A stretch of DNA of 64,000 bases from an uncultured Paracoccaceae bacterium (GTDB lineage: Bacteria; Pseudomonadota; Alphaproteobacteria; Rhodobacterales; Rhodobacteraceae): positions 124,001 through 188,000 of the forward strand of contig CANMEQ010000004.1 in assembly GCA_947497065.1 (NCBI GenBank), given 5' to 3'. A program made the position numbers and the translations under genes. This document shows positions 17,951 to 29,453 of this stretch, piece after piece (the stretch's first letter is position 1; the number at the start of each line of letters is the position of its first letter). Under the pieces are notes generated by a model. The model saw only the letters and a program-made list of their open reading frames with translations, had not been told where the DNA came from and did not search any database.

Positions 17951-18966
17951 TCCTGCGTGCGGCAGCCTTTGGGCTGTCGTTACTCGCAGCGGAGAATGCC
18001 ATGGCGCAACCCAGCTACCAACTTTTAAAATTTGATGATCTTTCCGGTTGGGCCGACGACGATCATCAAGCCGCTCTTGATGTTTTCTTATCAACATGTG
18101 GCGATATGCGGGATGCTGCATGGCAAGGTCTTTGCAACGCAGCACGCGAAGGTCAGGAAGCCCGCTCGTTCTTTGAGCGATTTTTCACGCCGGTTCTGAT
18201 TGATGACGGCCAAGACGCCCTGTTTACCGGCTATTTTGAACCTGAATTAAACGGCTCATTGACCCGTGGCGGGCCATACCAATACCCGCTCTACCGTTTG
18301 CCTGCGAACCCTGGTCAGTATTCCCGCCGCGAAATCGAAGAGACCGATGCATTTGACGGGCAGGATCTTGAAATTGCATGGATCGATGATCCCGTAGATG
18401 TTTTCTTTCTTCAGGTTCAGGGCTCTGGCCGCGTTAAATTGGATACCGGTGGTTGGCTGCGTGTTGGTTATGCGGGCGCGAACGGGCGCGAATACTCATC
18501 TGTCGGTTTGGCTTTGGTCGATCGTGGAATATACAAACCACATCAGGTTTCTGCCGACGTGATCCGCAACTGGGTCCGCAGCAATGGTGCAGACGGGCGA
18601 GAGCTGCTTTGGGTGAATGAGAGCTTTGTTTTTTTTCGTGAAGTAAACGAGGTTCCACCTGAAATGGGACCGCTTGGCGCAATGAACCGCAGCGTGACCA
18701 CCATGCGCACAGTCGCCATTGATCCTGCGTATGTGCCTTACGGCGCACCAGTCTGGATCGAAAAAGATGGCGCCGATCCATTGAACCGATTGATGGTTGC
18801 CCAGGACACTGGCTCTGCCATCCGCGGGGCGCAGCGCGCCGATATCTTTTTCGGCACGGGCGATGAAGCGGGCCGTGCGGCAGGCCGTATCAAAGATGGT
18901 GGCCGCATGGTTGTCCTCATGCCGATCCAAGCCGCCTATGCCCTGTTACCGGACGTGGTAGAATGA
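17947..18966 (+). CDS. mltA: Membrane-bound lytic murein transglycosylase A (MltA)
   Basis: MltA (339 residues from the ATG at 17,947) cleaves peptidoglycan glycan strands to form 1,6-anhydro-muropeptides. An N-terminal hydrophobic stretch ending in AENAMAQ looks like a signal peptide; I see no lipobox Cys. The MltA domain (GYFEPELNGS, then VFFLQVQGSGRVKL) and the C-terminal 3D domain (VAQDTGSAIRGAQRADIFFG, with catalytic Asp) are intact. Its products would feed the AmgK/MurU recycling route encoded at 29-31 kb. It overlaps both the Tim44-like gene and smr by 4 bases. Confidence 0.95.
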   Translation: MILRAAAFGLSLLAAENAMAQPSYQLLKFDDLSGWADDDHQAALDVFLSTCGDMRDAAWQGLCNAAREGQEARSFFERFFTPVLIDDGQDALFTGYFEPELNGSLTRGGPYQYPLYRLPANPGQYSRREIEETDAFDGQDLEIAWIDDPVDVFFLQVQGSGRVKLDTGGWLRVGYAGANGREYSSVGLALVDRGIYKPHQVSADVIRNWVRSNGADGRELLWVNESFVFFREVNEVPPEMGPLGAMNRSVTTMRTVAIDPAYVPYGAPVWIEKDGADPLNRLMVAQDTGSAIRGAQRADIFFGTGDEAGRAAGRIKDGGRMVVLMPIQAAYALLPDVVE

Positions 18967-19550
18967 AGAAACCGCGACACCTCTCGGCTGAGGAGCGCGC
19001 GTTGTGGGACATGGTCGCGAAACGTGCCGAGCCGCTGGACAAGCCGACAACCAAGCTGGCCCGGGCAAAACCCCGCACGCCGGAGGTTTCTTCTCCAACC
19101 AAGCGTCAAGAACTTCCATCTTTCAAAGTCGGGCAGTCCGTCGATCATTCCGCTGACCACGATCTTTTACCATCGTTAGGGCAACAGATCCGATCTGCGC
19201 CTGTTCAGATGGATCAAAAGGCATTCGGCCGACTGAAGCGTGGCAAACTCAAACCAGAAGCACGCATCGACTTACACGGCATGACGCTCGCCCAAGCCCA
19301 CCCTGCGTTGACCGGCTTTGTTCTTCGATCTGCCAGTGCAGGGCACCGTTTGGTCCTGGTGATCACAGGGAAAGGCAAAAACCGGGACGATGGTGGCCCA
19401 ATACCAACGAAGTTCGGTGTGCTGCGACACCAGGTGCCACAGTGGTTGGCGATGGCGCCTCTTGGCGGTTTGGTCTTGCAGGTGACAGAGGCGCACATCC
19501 GCCATGGCGGAGGCGGCGCCTATTATGTCTATTTGCGCCGGGCACGTTGA
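18963..19550 (+). CDS. Smr domain protein (putative endonuclease)
   Basis: This 195-residue protein has a basic, low-complexity N-terminal half and a C-terminal Smr domain (about residues 95-190). The signature IDLHGMTLAQAHPAL and the VITGKGKN loop are present. Stand-alone Smr proteins are DNA- or RNA-nicking enzymes related to the MutS2 C-terminus; in E. coli the relative SmrB cleaves mRNA at collided ribosomes. The substrate here is unknown. It is coupled to mltA (ATGA overlap), and its 3' end overlaps the convergent MFS gene by 22 bases. Confidence 0.92.
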   Translation: MKKPRHLSAEERALWDMVAKRAEPLDKPTTKLARAKPRTPEVSSPTKRQELPSFKVGQSVDHSADHDLLPSLGQQIRSAPVQMDQKAFGRLKRGKLKPEARIDLHGMTLAQAHPALTGFVLRSASAGHRLVLVITGKGKNRDDGGPIPTKFGVLRHQVPQWLAMAPLGGLVLQVTEAHIRHGGGGAYYVYLRRAR

Positions 19551-20758
19551 TACACACCAACCGGATAGAGCAACAGCAAAGCAGCAAATCCGAAAGCCGC
19601 CGCAAACCCGAGCATTTGCGTCTCAAATCCTACACCTGAGTCAATCAACCACCCTGAAACGCCTGGTCCCAACGCGGACCCTAGAACCATCAACGCCGTA
19701 GTCGCCGACTTGATCGACCCAAGGTGTTTGGTGCCGAAAAACTCAGCCCAACATGCATTCAACAAAGTGTTTTGGCCACCGCCCGCCATGCCCATCAAAA
19801 CCACAGCTGTAGCCGTCCAAACCAACGTAGGCGCATACCAATGCAGTATAAACGCGACAACATAAGGGAGCAGGTAAATTGGCAGTAGGCGCACGGCTCC
19901 CAATCGATCAACCAACCAGCCATAGGCCAGCGTCGATAGGAACAACGTTATCGTTCCCAGCGGAAAAACAGACACCAACGCCAAGTGTGACCAGCCTTTT
20001 ATTTCGGCGAAATGGACTTGGTGGAACCAGAAGGCTGTTCCAAACCCAGAAAAGGACATCACCGCAGGGGCCATCGCCCAGAAAACCGGGTTTTTCAAAG
20101 CGTCCGCGCGGGTCCAGTGTTTTCCACCCAAACCTGTCGACATCTCCTGATCTGCCACAGATTGCGGTGTGCGTTCTAGACGTAGCAAACGGAACAACAC
20201 CGGTGCCATCGCGGCACAAAATAACGCGCCGCCGATCCAGATAATTTGCCAATCAACGAATGATTTTAGCCATACCATAATCAGTGGCATCGTTGCTTCA
20301 GCCAACATAAAACCCATCGCCGCAATCGCCAACGCACGCCCGCGTGTCGCGATAAACCACCGCGACATTGCGACAGCCGACACATGCGTTGTCATCCCTT
20401 GGCCAAAGAACCTCAGAAAGAACACCACGATGGGCAGCGCAGCTGCAATTGGATTGAACGCCATTAATAGACACGAACACCCCAACAGCAAAACAACGGC
20501 GATCCCCAATTGCCGTACCCGAAACCTGTCGGCTAAACCGCCCGCAAACACCATCGCGACAGCCGAGGCACCAGTGCCGATCATATAGATCACACCCCAT
20601 TCACCGTTCGTCAGCCCATAGCTCGCACGAATTTCACCCCCGAAAATCGAGATAAAAAACGTCTGACCAAAGCTGGACAAAAACGACAACAACGCGCCAG
20701 TCGCAAGAAAGGGCGCGTTGTTGCGGATGAATTTGAAATAGCATGTATCGGTGCTCAT
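19529..20758 (-). CDS. Major facilitator superfamily transporter
   Basis: This 409-residue protein has about 12 predicted membrane helices and the MFS loop signature GGLADRFRVRQLG between helices 2 and 3. A related GWLVDRLGAVRLLP sits in the second half. It most resembles the oxalate/formate-type or monocarboxylate branch of MFS in overall look, but the substrate cannot be read from sequence. It is separate from the hslVU operon (37-base gap) and overlaps smr tail to tail. Confidence 0.88.
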   Translation of the reverse strand: MSTDTCYFKFIRNNAPFLATGALLSFLSSFGQTFFISIFGGEIRASYGLTNGEWGVIYMIGTGASAVAMVFAGGLADRFRVRQLGIAVVLLLGCSCLLMAFNPIAAALPIVVFFLRFFGQGMTTHVSAVAMSRWFIATRGRALAIAAMGFMLAEATMPLIMVWLKSFVDWQIIWIGGALFCAAMAPVLFRLLRLERTPQSVADQEMSTGLGGKHWTRADALKNPVFWAMAPAVMSFSGFGTAFWFHQVHFAEIKGWSHLALVSVFPLGTITLFLSTLAYGWLVDRLGAVRLLPIYLLPYVVAFILHWYAPTLVWTATAVVLMGMAGGGQNTLLNACWAEFFGTKHLGSIKSATTALMVLGSALGPGVSGWLIDSGVGFETQMLGFAAAFGFAALLLLYPVGVYQRARRK

Positions 20759-20795
20759 GGGCCTTTATTGGACGATTGGCACGATCTGAACAGAC

Positions 20796-22100
20796 CTAAA
20801 GCACATAGCGACTGATATCGGTCGATCGGCTGAGTTCACCCAAATACTGTTCAACGAAAGCGGCATTGATTTCAATCTCTTCACCAGACCGGTCTGGTGC
20901 CGTGAATGCCAGGTCTTCGAACACCCGTTCAATCACCGTGTAAAGCCGCCGTGCCCCGATGTTTTCCACTGTTTCATTCACATCAGCCGCGATCCGCGCC
21001 AGCGCTGCAATGCCGTCATCTGTAAAAGTAACAGTCACATCTTCAGTGCCCATTAACGCCGTATATTGCCGCGTCAATGCGTTGTCGGTTTCTGTAAGAA
21101 TGCGTACAAAATCATCTTCTGTAAGCGCGCGCAGCTCAACCCGTATCGGCAACCGACCTTGAAGTTCAGGAAGCAGATCAGACGGTTTTGCGATATGAAA
21201 AGCGCCGGATGCGATGAACAGAATATGATCTGTCTTAATTGATCCGTGTTTCGTGCTTACCGTTGTCCCTTCAATCAACGGCAGCAGGTCGCGCTGCACA
21301 CCCTCGCGCGAAACATCCGCACCGCGCGCATCTGCGTTGCGGCAAACTTTGTCGATTTCATCCAAAAACACGATGCCGTTTTGCTCTACCGCTTCAACGG
21401 CTTTTTTGGTCACCGTTTCATCGTCCAGCAATTTGTCTGCTTCATCCGCGATCAACAGATCATAGCTTTCCGCTACAGTGACCTTTTTACGCACCGTCCG
21501 TCCGCCAAACGCTTTGCCAAACATCGCACCCAAATCCATACCGCCCATGCCTTGCGGCTGACCAGGAATTTCCATTGCACCCAACGGGTTTGAATTATCT
21601 GTCAGTTCCAGTTCAATCACGGTGCTATCCAGCTCACCGGATTTTAGTTTTTTGCGAAACATATCTCGTGTTCCAGATCGCGCATCATCGCCCGCAATGG
21701 CGGATATCACACGCTCTTCCGCAGCTTCGCGGGCCTTCTGTTTCACGTCTTCACGCATGTAGTCGCGGGTATCGACGATCGCGGCTTCAACAAGATCACG
21801 GATGATTTGCTCCACATCTCGCCCCACATAGCCCACTTCGGTAAACTTTGTCGCTTCGACCTTAATGAACGGCGCACGCGCCAATTTTGCCAAACGACGT
21901 GAAATTTCAGTCTTTCCAACGCCGGTTGGCCCAATCATCAGAATGTTTTTTGGGTAAACCTCATCGCGCAGATCATCGCCCAATTGCTTTCTGCGCCAAC
22001 GGTTCCGCAACGCGACCGCAACCGCGCGCTTGGCGTCGTTTTGCCCGATGATGAACCGGTCTAACTCAGAAACGATTTCGCGAGGTGTCATATCAGTCAT
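20796..22100 (-). CDS. hslU: ATP-dependent protease ATPase subunit HslU (ClpY)
   Basis: HslU (434 residues) is the AAA+ unfoldase that feeds substrates to the HslV peptidase. Walker [18 protein letters not shown] and Walker [12 protein letters not shown] are clear. The I-domain insertion, the pore-loop region [16 protein letters not shown] and the C-terminal tail ending SRYVL (which docks into HslV) are present. It overlaps hslV by 8 bases. Confidence 0.98.
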   Translation of the reverse strand: MTDMTPREIVSELDRFIIGQNDAKRAVAVALRNRWRRKQLGDDLRDEVYPKNILMIGPTGVGKTEISRRLAKLARAPFIKVEATKFTEVGYVGRDVEQIIRDLVEAAIVDTRDYMREDVKQKAREAAEERVISAIAGDDARSGTRDMFRKKLKSGELDSTVIELELTDNSNPLGAMEIPGQPQGMGGMDLGAMFGKAFGGRTVRKKVTVAESYDLLIADEADKLLDDETVTKKAVEAVEQNGIVFLDEIDKVCRNADARGADVSREGVQRDLLPLIEGTTVSTKHGSIKTDHILFIASGAFHIAKPSDLLPELQGRLPIRVELRALTEDDFVRILTETDNALTRQYTALMGTEDVTVTFTDDGIAALARIAADVNETVENIGARRLYTVIERVFEDLAFTAPDRSGEEIEINAAFVEQYLGELSRSTDISRYVL

Positions 22101-22653
22101 TGGAAATTGTCTCCACGGTCAGGTTGCCATTCGTATACACACAGATGTCCGCTGCGATCCCCATCGCACGGCGTGCAATCTCTTCGGCGTCCAGGTCTTG
22201 ATCCATCAACGCGCGTCCCGCGGCCAAGGCATAATTCCCACCAGATCCGATCGCGGTAACATCAAACTCAGGTTCCAGAACATCGCCTGCGCCTGTGATA
22301 ACAAACAGGTCTTTGCCATCACTTACGATCAACATCGCTTCCAGTTTCTGCAGATATTTGTCTGTGCGCCAATCCTTCGCCAAATCGACAGAGGCCCGCG
22401 CCAATTGGCCAGGCGTCGCTTCCAGCTTTTTCTCCAAACGTTCTAGCAAGGTGAACGCATCCGCTGTCGATCCAGCAAAGCCGCAAATCACATCGTTTCC
22501 GCTTGGCGAGAGACGACGGACTTTACGGGCAGTCCCTTTCATCACGGTTTGGCCAACGGAGACCTGCCCGTCACCTGCGATGACAACTTTGCCACCTTTG
22601 CGCACACCAATGATCGTGGTGCCGTGCCAATCAGGGAATGTCGTATCTGCCAT
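22093..22653 (-). CDS. hslV: ATP-dependent protease proteolytic subunit HslV (ClpQ)
   Basis: HslV (186 residues) is the proteasome-like Thr peptidase of the HslVU complex. The active site is in [13 protein letters not shown] short leader ([11 protein letters not shown]) precedes it and would have to be removed to expose Thr12, unlike E. coli HslV, where only Met is removed; such leaders are familiar in alphaproteobacterial HslV. The [14 protein letters not shown] motif is present. It is the first gene of hslVU, with AAAGGA ahead of the ATG. Confidence 0.98.
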   Translation of the reverse strand: MADTTFPDWHGTTIIGVRKGGKVVIAGDGQVSVGQTVMKGTARKVRRLSPSGNDVICGFAGSTADAFTLLERLEKKLEATPGQLARASVDLAKDWRTDKYLQKLEAMLIVSDGKDLFVITGAGDVLEPEFDVTAIGSGGNYALAAGRALMDQDLDAEEIARRAMGIAADICVYTNGNLTVETISND

Positions 22654-22680
22654 GTCTTATCCTTTCGAACATCGATGATT

Positions 22681-22709
22681 TATATGGCGGCGCGCGAGGC
22701 AGGACACAA
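22681..22709 (-). promoter_or_regulatory. Possible hslVU promoter
   Basis: On the minus strand TTGTGT (22,709-22,704) is followed after 17 bases by CATATA (22,686-22,681), about 28 bases before the hslV start. The match is moderate, and a heat-shock sigma factor is equally possible. No transcription data support it. Confidence 0.3.
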
Positions 22710-22719
22710 GGTTTCCACG

Positions 22720-22744
22720 AAAAAGGGCGCCCAATAGGACGCCC
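22720..22744 (-). terminator. Intrinsic terminator downstream of trxA
   Basis: Read on the minus strand, GGGCGTCC, loop TATT and GGGCGCCC form an 8-bp stem (one G-U pair) followed by five T. It lies 30 bases after the trxA stop and would end the tsaE-trxA operon before hslV. Confidence 0.8.
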
Positions 22745-22773
22745 AATTACGAATTTGTCAAAGACTTTAGCGT

Positions 22774-23094
22774 TTAGATGCTTTCGTCGATCCAACCTTG
22801 CAGGGCAGCCTTAGGCGCAGCACCTGTTTTGTTGGAAACCACTTCGCCACCTTTGAACATGAACAGGGCAGGAATGCCGCGCACACCCATCTGAGCAGGC
22901 GAATTCGGGTTATCATCAACGTTCACTTTGACGATTTTCACTTTGCCATCATATTCAGCTGCCAATTCTTCCAAAGCTGGGCCGATCTGTTTGCATGGGC
23001 CACACCATTCAGCCCAAAAATCTACAACAACTGGAATGTCGGACTGGCGCACTTCGGCGTCAAATGTTGCGTCTGTTACTGCTACGGTCGCCAT
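22774..23094 (-). CDS. trxA: Thioredoxin 1
   Basis: This 106-residue thioredoxin has the exact active site WCGPCK within [16 protein letters not shown]. The cis-Pro is in [13 protein letters not shown]. It is the general cytoplasmic disulfide reductant and the donor to ribonucleotide reductase. It lies 60 bases downstream of addA on the same strand and is probably the last gene of that operon, with an intrinsic terminator 30 bases beyond its stop. No signal peptide is seen. Confidence 0.98.
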   Translation of the reverse strand: MATVAVTDATFDAEVRQSDIPVVVDFWAEWCGPCKQIGPALEELAAEYDGKVKIVKVNVDDNPNSPAQMGVRGIPALFMFKGGEVVSNKTGAAPKAALQGWIDESI

Positions 23095-23154
23095 TGGCTT
23101 TGCTCCTAAAGGGGTATCATTTGACGCGGAACGTATGAGCGCGGGGGTGTCGCG

Positions 23155-26100
23155 TCAAGGTGTGGTAACGGTATCGAGAGCAGCGTCTATATCTGCGTCT
23201 GGCAGTTCCGTTGTTGTGCAGGTCTTTGTCCATAAAAGAACCGTGCGAATTCTGTGGTTTGGGTAAATCTCTCTCAGCGCATTGCGGTAGGCACCCATCT
23301 GCCGGATCAGCCCAATGGGTGTCTCCTTTGGTGAAGACGGGATCGCGCGATTTGATTTATAGTCCACCGCCACGATCTCTGTGTCGTTTACAATCAAACG
23401 GTCAATCAGTCCGTACAGGCGCCTGTCCCCGAACGGAGCAGAAATCGGAACCTCAACCAAGCCATCTGCGAAAACCCAATTCAATTCTGGCGTATCTAAA
23501 ACGGTTAAGGCCTCCGCGATAAGCCCATCCATATTATCAATAATGCCCGCGTCCGGCTGGTTCTCAACTAAGCGTCGCGCTGTTGAGAGCCGCAAATCGG
23601 CTGGAACCTCTGGCAGTAGCTCCAACAAAAGATGGATTAAACGACCCCAGGCTAAGGCAAGCTCACTTTCGTCCGTATGTGTCTCTCCAGGCAGGATTTT
23701 TGCGCCACCCAATCCCGAAGGTGCAAGTGTTTCCAGGACAACAGGCACATCAGGCAACTGATCCCCGAACGCTGGTTTTGGGCGTTCCATCTGCGTTGTC
23801 TCGGGCTTTGTCATGAACACGCCCGCATCCCAATCCCATCGCGCAAACCGTTTCCCAACACCAAGATCAGTCACTAAATCAACCGCATCAACATGGCTCA
23901 TCGCGTGGGTAACCGTGCTGTGCCAACTGTCATGGGTTTCTTTACCCGTGTCGCCGGCGGCCGCCACAATTAACCAGTTTTCAGCACGGGTTAGAGCCAC
24001 ATACAATAACCTACGCTGTTCGCGATCTTGGGCGTCCAACATCTCATCTTTGATGGCATCCAAAACGGGCGGCATCGCATCGGATTTGGGTTTCCAAAAC
24101 AGCTTATCCCCGGATTTCAGAAAATCACCGCGAATATCGCGTTTGCGAACTGTTGTGTCGGGTAAGATAACGATCGGCGCTTCCAGTCCTTTCGATCCAT
24201 GAACCGTCATCACCCGAATACGATCGCCCGCCGAATCCATCTGTCGTTTGACAGTGACATCTTCGGTCTGCAGCCAATTCAGAAAACCTGTCAAACTTGG
24301 AACATCAGATGATTCATAGCCCAGCGCCTGCGACAGCAACGCATCGATACCATCCTCTGTTTCATGCCCCAATCGGGCCAGTAATTTTTTCCTGCCATTA
24401 TGTCGCACCAGCAGCCTATTGATCAGATCATAGGGACGTAGAAAATCAGACTGATTGCGAAGATCGGTCAAAATTGAAATAGTCTCGAGATGGTCACCGG
24501 ATTGCCGCAACGCCTCCCATAGGGATTGCCCCTTTGGTCGCGGTTGGGCGAGCTGGTACAGCTCTTTTTCCGACCAACCAAACAGCGGTGATTTCAGCGC
24601 AGCCGCCAACGAAAGACAGTCGTCTTGCAGCGCCAAAAATCGCAAAACCGCTGATATGTCTTTCACCGCAAGCTCACCCGCCAACTTCAGACGATCCGCT
24701 CCAGCGATATCCAGATTTGCCGCCTTGCACGCCGAGATTATTTCACCAAACAGATCAGATCGCCGTTGGACGAGGATCAAAATATCCCCAGGTGTGATCT
24801 TGCGCCGCGCCCACGTTTCACCATCGTGAACAGGAAGGGTATCTTCGGCAATCATCCGTTTGATGTTTGCGGCGATCGTCCGCGCGAGGACAACTTGGTG
24901 GTTGGTATCACCTTTCAAATCAACAGGATCGTCCCACTCCCGCTCTTCGGCTTTTTTTATCGGTTCAATCGCGGGCCACAAATCAACACGTCCCGGCATG
25001 TCGTCTTTGAACGCAAGATGCGTGACCTCCGCCTCTAACCCTTCGGACATCTCACCTTTGAATGTTTGATCGACGAACTGCAAAACAGCTGCAGAGGACC
25101 GGAAGGAATATTGCAATTGCGTGTTTTGAAGCGGCTTATTCACTTTACCGAGCTCAGTCGCAAAGTGGTCCCTCATCCGATCAAATCCTTCAGGATCGGC
25201 ACCTTGAAAGGAATAGATCGATTGCTTCTTATCGCCGACCACGAACACAGTTCGCTCGCGGTCAGGGTTTGCACCAAGACCCGTTGAAAACTCTTGCGTC
25301 AAAAGGCGCACGATATCCCATTGATCTGGCGATGTGTCTTGCGCCTCATCGACCAAAACATGATCAACGCCACCGTCCAAACGAAACAGCACCCATTGCG
25401 CCACACTCGGGTCTTCCAACAACGCTTTCGCCTTGCTGATCAAATCATCAAAATCCAACGCGCCGCGCTGAACCTTCTTGGTCTCGTACGCGCGCACAAA
25501 CGGAACGGCAAAGGTAAACAGCGCCTGTGTTTTTGCCAAGGCATCAACACGATTGATGTGATCATAAGCTTCCGCAACACGGTCCATCCACGCATGAACA
25601 TCATCAATAATCGGCGCTAACGCCTCAACAGCTTTGCTATGGTTCGACTGAGGCCAATTCCGAGATTTGCTCGATTTGTCTGCATACAACAAATAGGGCG
25701 CAACGGCATTGAGCGTCCCCAAGTCAGGCTTTGACAGATCGATAGCCTTCAAAGCGGCAGCAACGTTTTGGTACATCTTCGACGCGTTCGCACAGTGATC
25801 GATCATGTCGTCAATCAAATCTGCCTCACCGCCGATAAACGCAATCTTCGCCGCGTCCTCACGGCGCGCCCCGTCTGCCAGATCAAAGAACTCAGCCAAC
25901 TCTTTAGGGTCCGGCAACGCGAGGAAAGTAGATCTTTGAGATGTAACAGCCCCCAAAAACCCATCGATATCACCCCCCGTATAGTAGTCTGCAAACCCTG
26001 CGAGCGCCGCTGCATCCGGCCCATCCGCCATTTCGTCCAATACGTCTTGGCGTAAAATTTGCGCGGCGCGGTCTTCCATTTCCTTGAATTGCGGGCTGAC

Positions 26101-26517
26101 CTCCGCTTCGAGCGGGAACCGCCGTAAAATCCCGGCACAGAACGAGTGGATCGTTTGAATTTTCAGCCCACCAGGCGTCTCAATAGCGCTGGCAAACAAC
26201 GTACGCGCATTCGCAATTGCATCTGCAGTGGCGTGAGTTTCAGCCCCCATCTCCACCAATTGTTTTCGTAGATCAGCGCTGGGCATCATGGCCCATTCAC
26301 CTAATCTCTTGAACAACCGGTTCTGCATCTCAGAGGCTGCAGCCTTTGTGTAGGTGAGACAAAGAATATTCTCAGGTCGCGTTCCATCCAAAAGCAATCG
26401 CGCCACACGATCCGTTAGAACACGCGTCTTCCCCGAACCCGCATTTGCAGACAGCCACGTTGACAATTTCGGGTCTGCCGCCTCGATCTGCCTGCGGGTT
26501 GCATCATTCTGGATCAT
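23155..26517 (-). CDS. addA: Double-strand break repair helicase-nuclease AddA
   Basis: AddA (1,120 residues) is the UvrD-like helicase/nuclease subunit of AddAB, the alphaproteobacterial counterpart of RecBCD. Walker A (SANAGSGKTRVLTDRVARLL), the DEAQDTSPDQW motif and the VMTVHGSKGLEAPIVIL motif are present. The C-terminal RecB-type nuclease motif (GLIDRLIV with VDYKSN) is intact. I use the ATG at 26,517 ([16 protein letters not shown]), which overlaps the addB stop as ATGA; an upstream start would add 13 residues. Confidence 0.97.
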   Translation of the reverse strand: MIQNDATRRQIEAADPKLSTWLSANAGSGKTRVLTDRVARLLLDGTRPENILCLTYTKAAASEMQNRLFKRLGEWAMMPSADLRKQLVEMGAETHATADAIANARTLFASAIETPGGLKIQTIHSFCAGILRRFPLEAEVSPQFKEMEDRAAQILRQDVLDEMADGPDAAALAGFADYYTGGDIDGFLGAVTSQRSTFLALPDPKELAEFFDLADGARREDAAKIAFIGGEADLIDDMIDHCANASKMYQNVAAALKAIDLSKPDLGTLNAVAPYLLYADKSSKSRNWPQSNHSKAVEALAPIIDDVHAWMDRVAEAYDHINRVDALAKTQALFTFAVPFVRAYETKKVQRGALDFDDLISKAKALLEDPSVAQWVLFRLDGGVDHVLVDEAQDTSPDQWDIVRLLTQEFSTGLGANPDRERTVFVVGDKKQSIYSFQGADPEGFDRMRDHFATELGKVNKPLQNTQLQYSFRSSAAVLQFVDQTFKGEMSEGLEAEVTHLAFKDDMPGRVDLWPAIEPIKKAEEREWDDPVDLKGDTNHQVVLARTIAANIKRMIAEDTLPVHDGETWARRKITPGDILILVQRRSDLFGEIISACKAANLDIAGADRLKLAGELAVKDISAVLRFLALQDDCLSLAAALKSPLFGWSEKELYQLAQPRPKGQSLWEALRQSGDHLETISILTDLRNQSDFLRPYDLINRLLVRHNGRKKLLARLGHETEDGIDALLSQALGYESSDVPSLTGFLNWLQTEDVTVKRQMDSAGDRIRVMTVHGSKGLEAPIVILPDTTVRKRDIRGDFLKSGDKLFWKPKSDAMPPVLDAIKDEMLDAQDREQRRLLYVALTRAENWLIVAAAGDTGKETHDSWHSTVTHAMSHVDAVDLVTDLGVGKRFARWDWDAGVFMTKPETTQMERPKPAFGDQLPDVPVVLETLAPSGLGGAKILPGETHTDESELALAWGRLIHLLLELLPEVPADLRLSTARRLVENQPDAGIIDNMDGLIAEALTVLDTPELNWVFADGLVEVPISAPFGDRRLYGLIDRLIVNDTEIVAVDYKSNRAIPSSPKETPIGLIRQMGAYRNALREIYPNHRIRTVLLWTKTCTTTELPDADIDAALDTVTTP

Positions 26518-29453
26518 GACAAATCCTCTGTTACAGGCTCGAATGTCTCGTCCCACTCCCCGTAACGCGCAAGATGATCGTAGGCCCCTTCAAAGGTTGT
26601 CGTCTCATTGGCGCTGCGCGACGTGAACCCTTTCGCAGGGTTCATCCATTTGGCAATCAGTCCCTCAAATCGATCCCAGGTTTCATCGGTAGGCGATTTC
26701 TCAAGCGGCGCCTTTTGGTCAACCAAATCGCTGCCCAAGCCAATATAAACAGCCGCTTTCGTTCGAATTCGTCCAACCTTTGCGAAAGCGCCTCGTTCGA
26801 CCATTGCCGCCTCTAGCAAAAGCTGCTTGTCGAAGTGAAGTTGCTGATTGGCCGTTGGTGCCTTGCCGGTTTTGTAGTCATAAATCAGCGCTTCACCATC
26901 ATCCGAAAGATCAATGCGGTCAGCCGTACCTGTGAGTGTGAAATCAACTTTGTTCAACCGCAGCTCACCACGCATTTCAGTATCGATATTTGTCGAGAAA
27001 GCCTGTCGTTTGGTTTCTTCAGCCAGGAAATGTGGCACGAACCGTTCGATCCGCGCGCGCCAAAGGGCGCGTGTCGCCGGCCAAGGGCACGCCTCGGTCA
27101 AAACATCATCCGCCAGCCCCATGAGCTTTTCTGCAGCATCTGCCTCACTGGGGTCAATTTTGTTTTTGATAAAACGCTCAAGGATCGCGTGCACAATAAT
27201 CCCGCGCAAAGGTGCATCCGCCGATTGGGCCAGCGGATCAAGCGCATTGAGCCGCAGAACCTTTCGGGCGTAAATCGCATATGGATCACGTATCAACGTT
27301 TTGATTTGCGTGACCGAAAGTTGATCGGGCCGCGCATCTGTTGGCGGGCAGGGCGACGGCCGCGGAGCAGAGGTAACGGTGTATTCCGGCGTTGCAATAA
27401 CCTCTGCCAATTCGACCCAATGCCGCCCAAGCATGCGCATTCGCGCCAAACAGTCCGGTCCGCCTTGCTCCCCTAAACCGCCCAGTAAATTCACTAATCG
27501 GTTGACCCACCGGCTTGGTACAGATTCAGCCTCATCAGTTCGTATTGACCGGCTCAGGACAACATTGGGCGCGCACACTGCCTGTTGATAGTCATGGGCG
27601 CTGAGCCCAATACGCCGCTCGGGCAGCAATAGCCCAGCTTGCAGACGCAACGGCCGGTTCAGCCAGGGGTCAGGCGCAGGTGCCTCTGGCCACGTACCCT
27701 CATTCAGGCCGGCCAAAATTACCAAGTCGGCAGATTGAACGCGCGCTTCCAAGGTCCCCCAAATCAAGACTTGTGGGTGCCCAGCATCGCGATCCCGTAC
27801 TTCCCCGCCAGCGATTACACTGTTGACCAACCTGCGATACTCGCGTGCAGTCATCGCACCACCAGCATCCGCGTGAGATTGCAATTCCGACATCACGCGC
27901 AAGGCTTCACGTCCCGCTTGTTTCGCCCACAACTCTCCCGCCTCGTCCCCATCGGGGCCCGCCGCAAGTTTGGCAGAAATTTCGAGGTGCGTTTGCACAA
28001 ATTCAGCGAGCGGGCGTTCACCAACGACCTTGCGATCATCCAAAGCCCCCGCGACCCATGCAGCCCATTCCACTCGATCCGGCAAACGTTCCGCAGTTTT
28101 CCCCGCCCAATCCAGCAGCGCATCCCGGTCAGGAAACGCAGGCCCAAACCGGCGCAGATGAAGCTCCAGAGCATTTGTGTGAAGCGCGTGATTGGTCCCC
28201 TTGCTTGGCGAGTGGGTTAGCGGATGTCTGAGCAAAACCAACAGGTGTTCAGCGCTGAGAGGATCACACATCACCTCAACAACATGGCGCAAAAACCGCC
28301 CTGGCGCAGACAGTTGAAGGGGCTGCCCCGCACTGTCATCCGGCGTGATATCCCACCGCCCCAATGCCGCCGTCACTTGCCGTGTTAGCATCCTATCCGG
28401 CGAAATCAGCGCCGCCGTTTGCCCATCCTCAACGGCTTGCCGCAACCGCACAGCGATCGCTTCAGCTTCTGCGCGCGGCGTTGGCGCTTCGATCAAGGTT
28501 AAATCTTTGGTGGCCGTTTCCAAATCCGCCAGGGCTGGCCCATCTTTGATCCATTGGTGCGTCACCGGTGCAGGGCGCAAAGACAGTGAAATGAGCCGCG
28601 TGCGATGACGGTTTACGTGACCTGAATTTACCCAAGATCCAACTGCATTGGGCGCAATATCCAAGCTGGAACATAGGGCTTTAAACCTGAATTGCGGATG
28701 ATCTTCACCGCCCTTTTCAGGCTCTAACATATCCCAAATGGCATTTGGCATGTCTTCGTCAAACCCCGGCAGCACAATCGCGCCTTGGGGTAGCTTTGCG
28801 ACAGCTTGCATAAATAGTGATGTCGCACCGCGAGACCCGGTCGAGCCTGCAACGATGATTGGGTGCTGTGGCGCGGTATCGACCCAATTTGCCACCAAGG
28901 TTTCAATAACAAGACGCTGACGGCCCTCTGCATCCAATTGATCGTCGGCAAAAAACTTCTGGACCAGTTGGATGAATTGCAGTGCACGTTCCCAATGACC
29001 GGATTGATCCGTCACATTCAGACCGTGAATAACCTCGGGCGCTACTCCTTCACCCTGCATCTCACTCATCAGCGACACAAGGCTATCGGCCAAATCAAAC
29101 GCTGCATCTTGTGATGCCAACGTTGGATCGGATTCCAACAACTTCTTTACCAACTGCGCAACTTCCAACCGTCGGCGAAGCGGCGCAATCGCTGGCGGGA
29201 TCGCTTGAACAAGCGCATCTTGCGCCAAATCAGTCACCAGCCTGATCCGAGGCAGCAAAAGCGCCTCACCTGTATGAAACAACGCAGAAAGCCTGCGGGC
29301 CATCCGGCGGGTGTTCACATAGATCTCGACCTTCGCGACATCTGTTGGCGCTATATCCGCGAACCGGGTGACAAGGCCATCATACAAAGCACGTGAAAAA
29401 TCTTGCCCAAGCGAAACACCAAAAACGCGCGGGCTACTTTGGTCGTCAAACAT
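26514..29453 (-). CDS. addB: Double-strand break repair protein AddB
   Basis: AddB (979 residues) is the second AddAB subunit, with a degenerate helicase fold and a C-terminal nuclease domain. The nuclease motif [10 protein letters not shown] followed by [11 protein letters not shown] is clear near residues 860-890. The N-terminal half has a helicase-like fold region ([30 protein letters not shown]). Its start overlaps murU by 8 bases and its end overlaps addA by 4. Presence of both nuclease motifs suggests the complex cuts both strands. Confidence 0.96.
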   Translation of the reverse strand: MFDDQSSPRVFGVSLGQDFSRALYDGLVTRFADIAPTDVAKVEIYVNTRRMARRLSALFHTGEALLLPRIRLVTDLAQDALVQAIPPAIAPLRRRLEVAQLVKKLLESDPTLASQDAAFDLADSLVSLMSEMQGEGVAPEVIHGLNVTDQSGHWERALQFIQLVQKFFADDQLDAEGRQRLVIETLVANWVDTAPQHPIIVAGSTGSRGATSLFMQAVAKLPQGAIVLPGFDEDMPNAIWDMLEPEKGGEDHPQFRFKALCSSLDIAPNAVGSWVNSGHVNRHRTRLISLSLRPAPVTHQWIKDGPALADLETATKDLTLIEAPTPRAEAEAIAVRLRQAVEDGQTAALISPDRMLTRQVTAALGRWDITPDDSAGQPLQLSAPGRFLRHVVEVMCDPLSAEHLLVLLRHPLTHSPSKGTNHALHTNALELHLRRFGPAFPDRDALLDWAGKTAERLPDRVEWAAWVAGALDDRKVVGERPLAEFVQTHLEISAKLAAGPDGDEAGELWAKQAGREALRVMSELQSHADAGGAMTAREYRRLVNSVIAGGEVRDRDAGHPQVLIWGTLEARVQSADLVILAGLNEGTWPEAPAPDPWLNRPLRLQAGLLLPERRIGLSAHDYQQAVCAPNVVLSRSIRTDEAESVPSRWVNRLVNLLGGLGEQGGPDCLARMRMLGRHWVELAEVIATPEYTVTSAPRPSPCPPTDARPDQLSVTQIKTLIRDPYAIYARKVLRLNALDPLAQSADAPLRGIIVHAILERFIKNKIDPSEADAAEKLMGLADDVLTEACPWPATRALWRARIERFVPHFLAEETKRQAFSTNIDTEMRGELRLNKVDFTLTGTADRIDLSDDGEALIYDYKTGKAPTANQQLHFDKQLLLEAAMVERGAFAKVGRIRTKAAVYIGLGSDLVDQKAPLEKSPTDETWDRFEGLIAKWMNPAKGFTSRSANETTTFEGAYDHLARYGEWDETFEPVTEDLS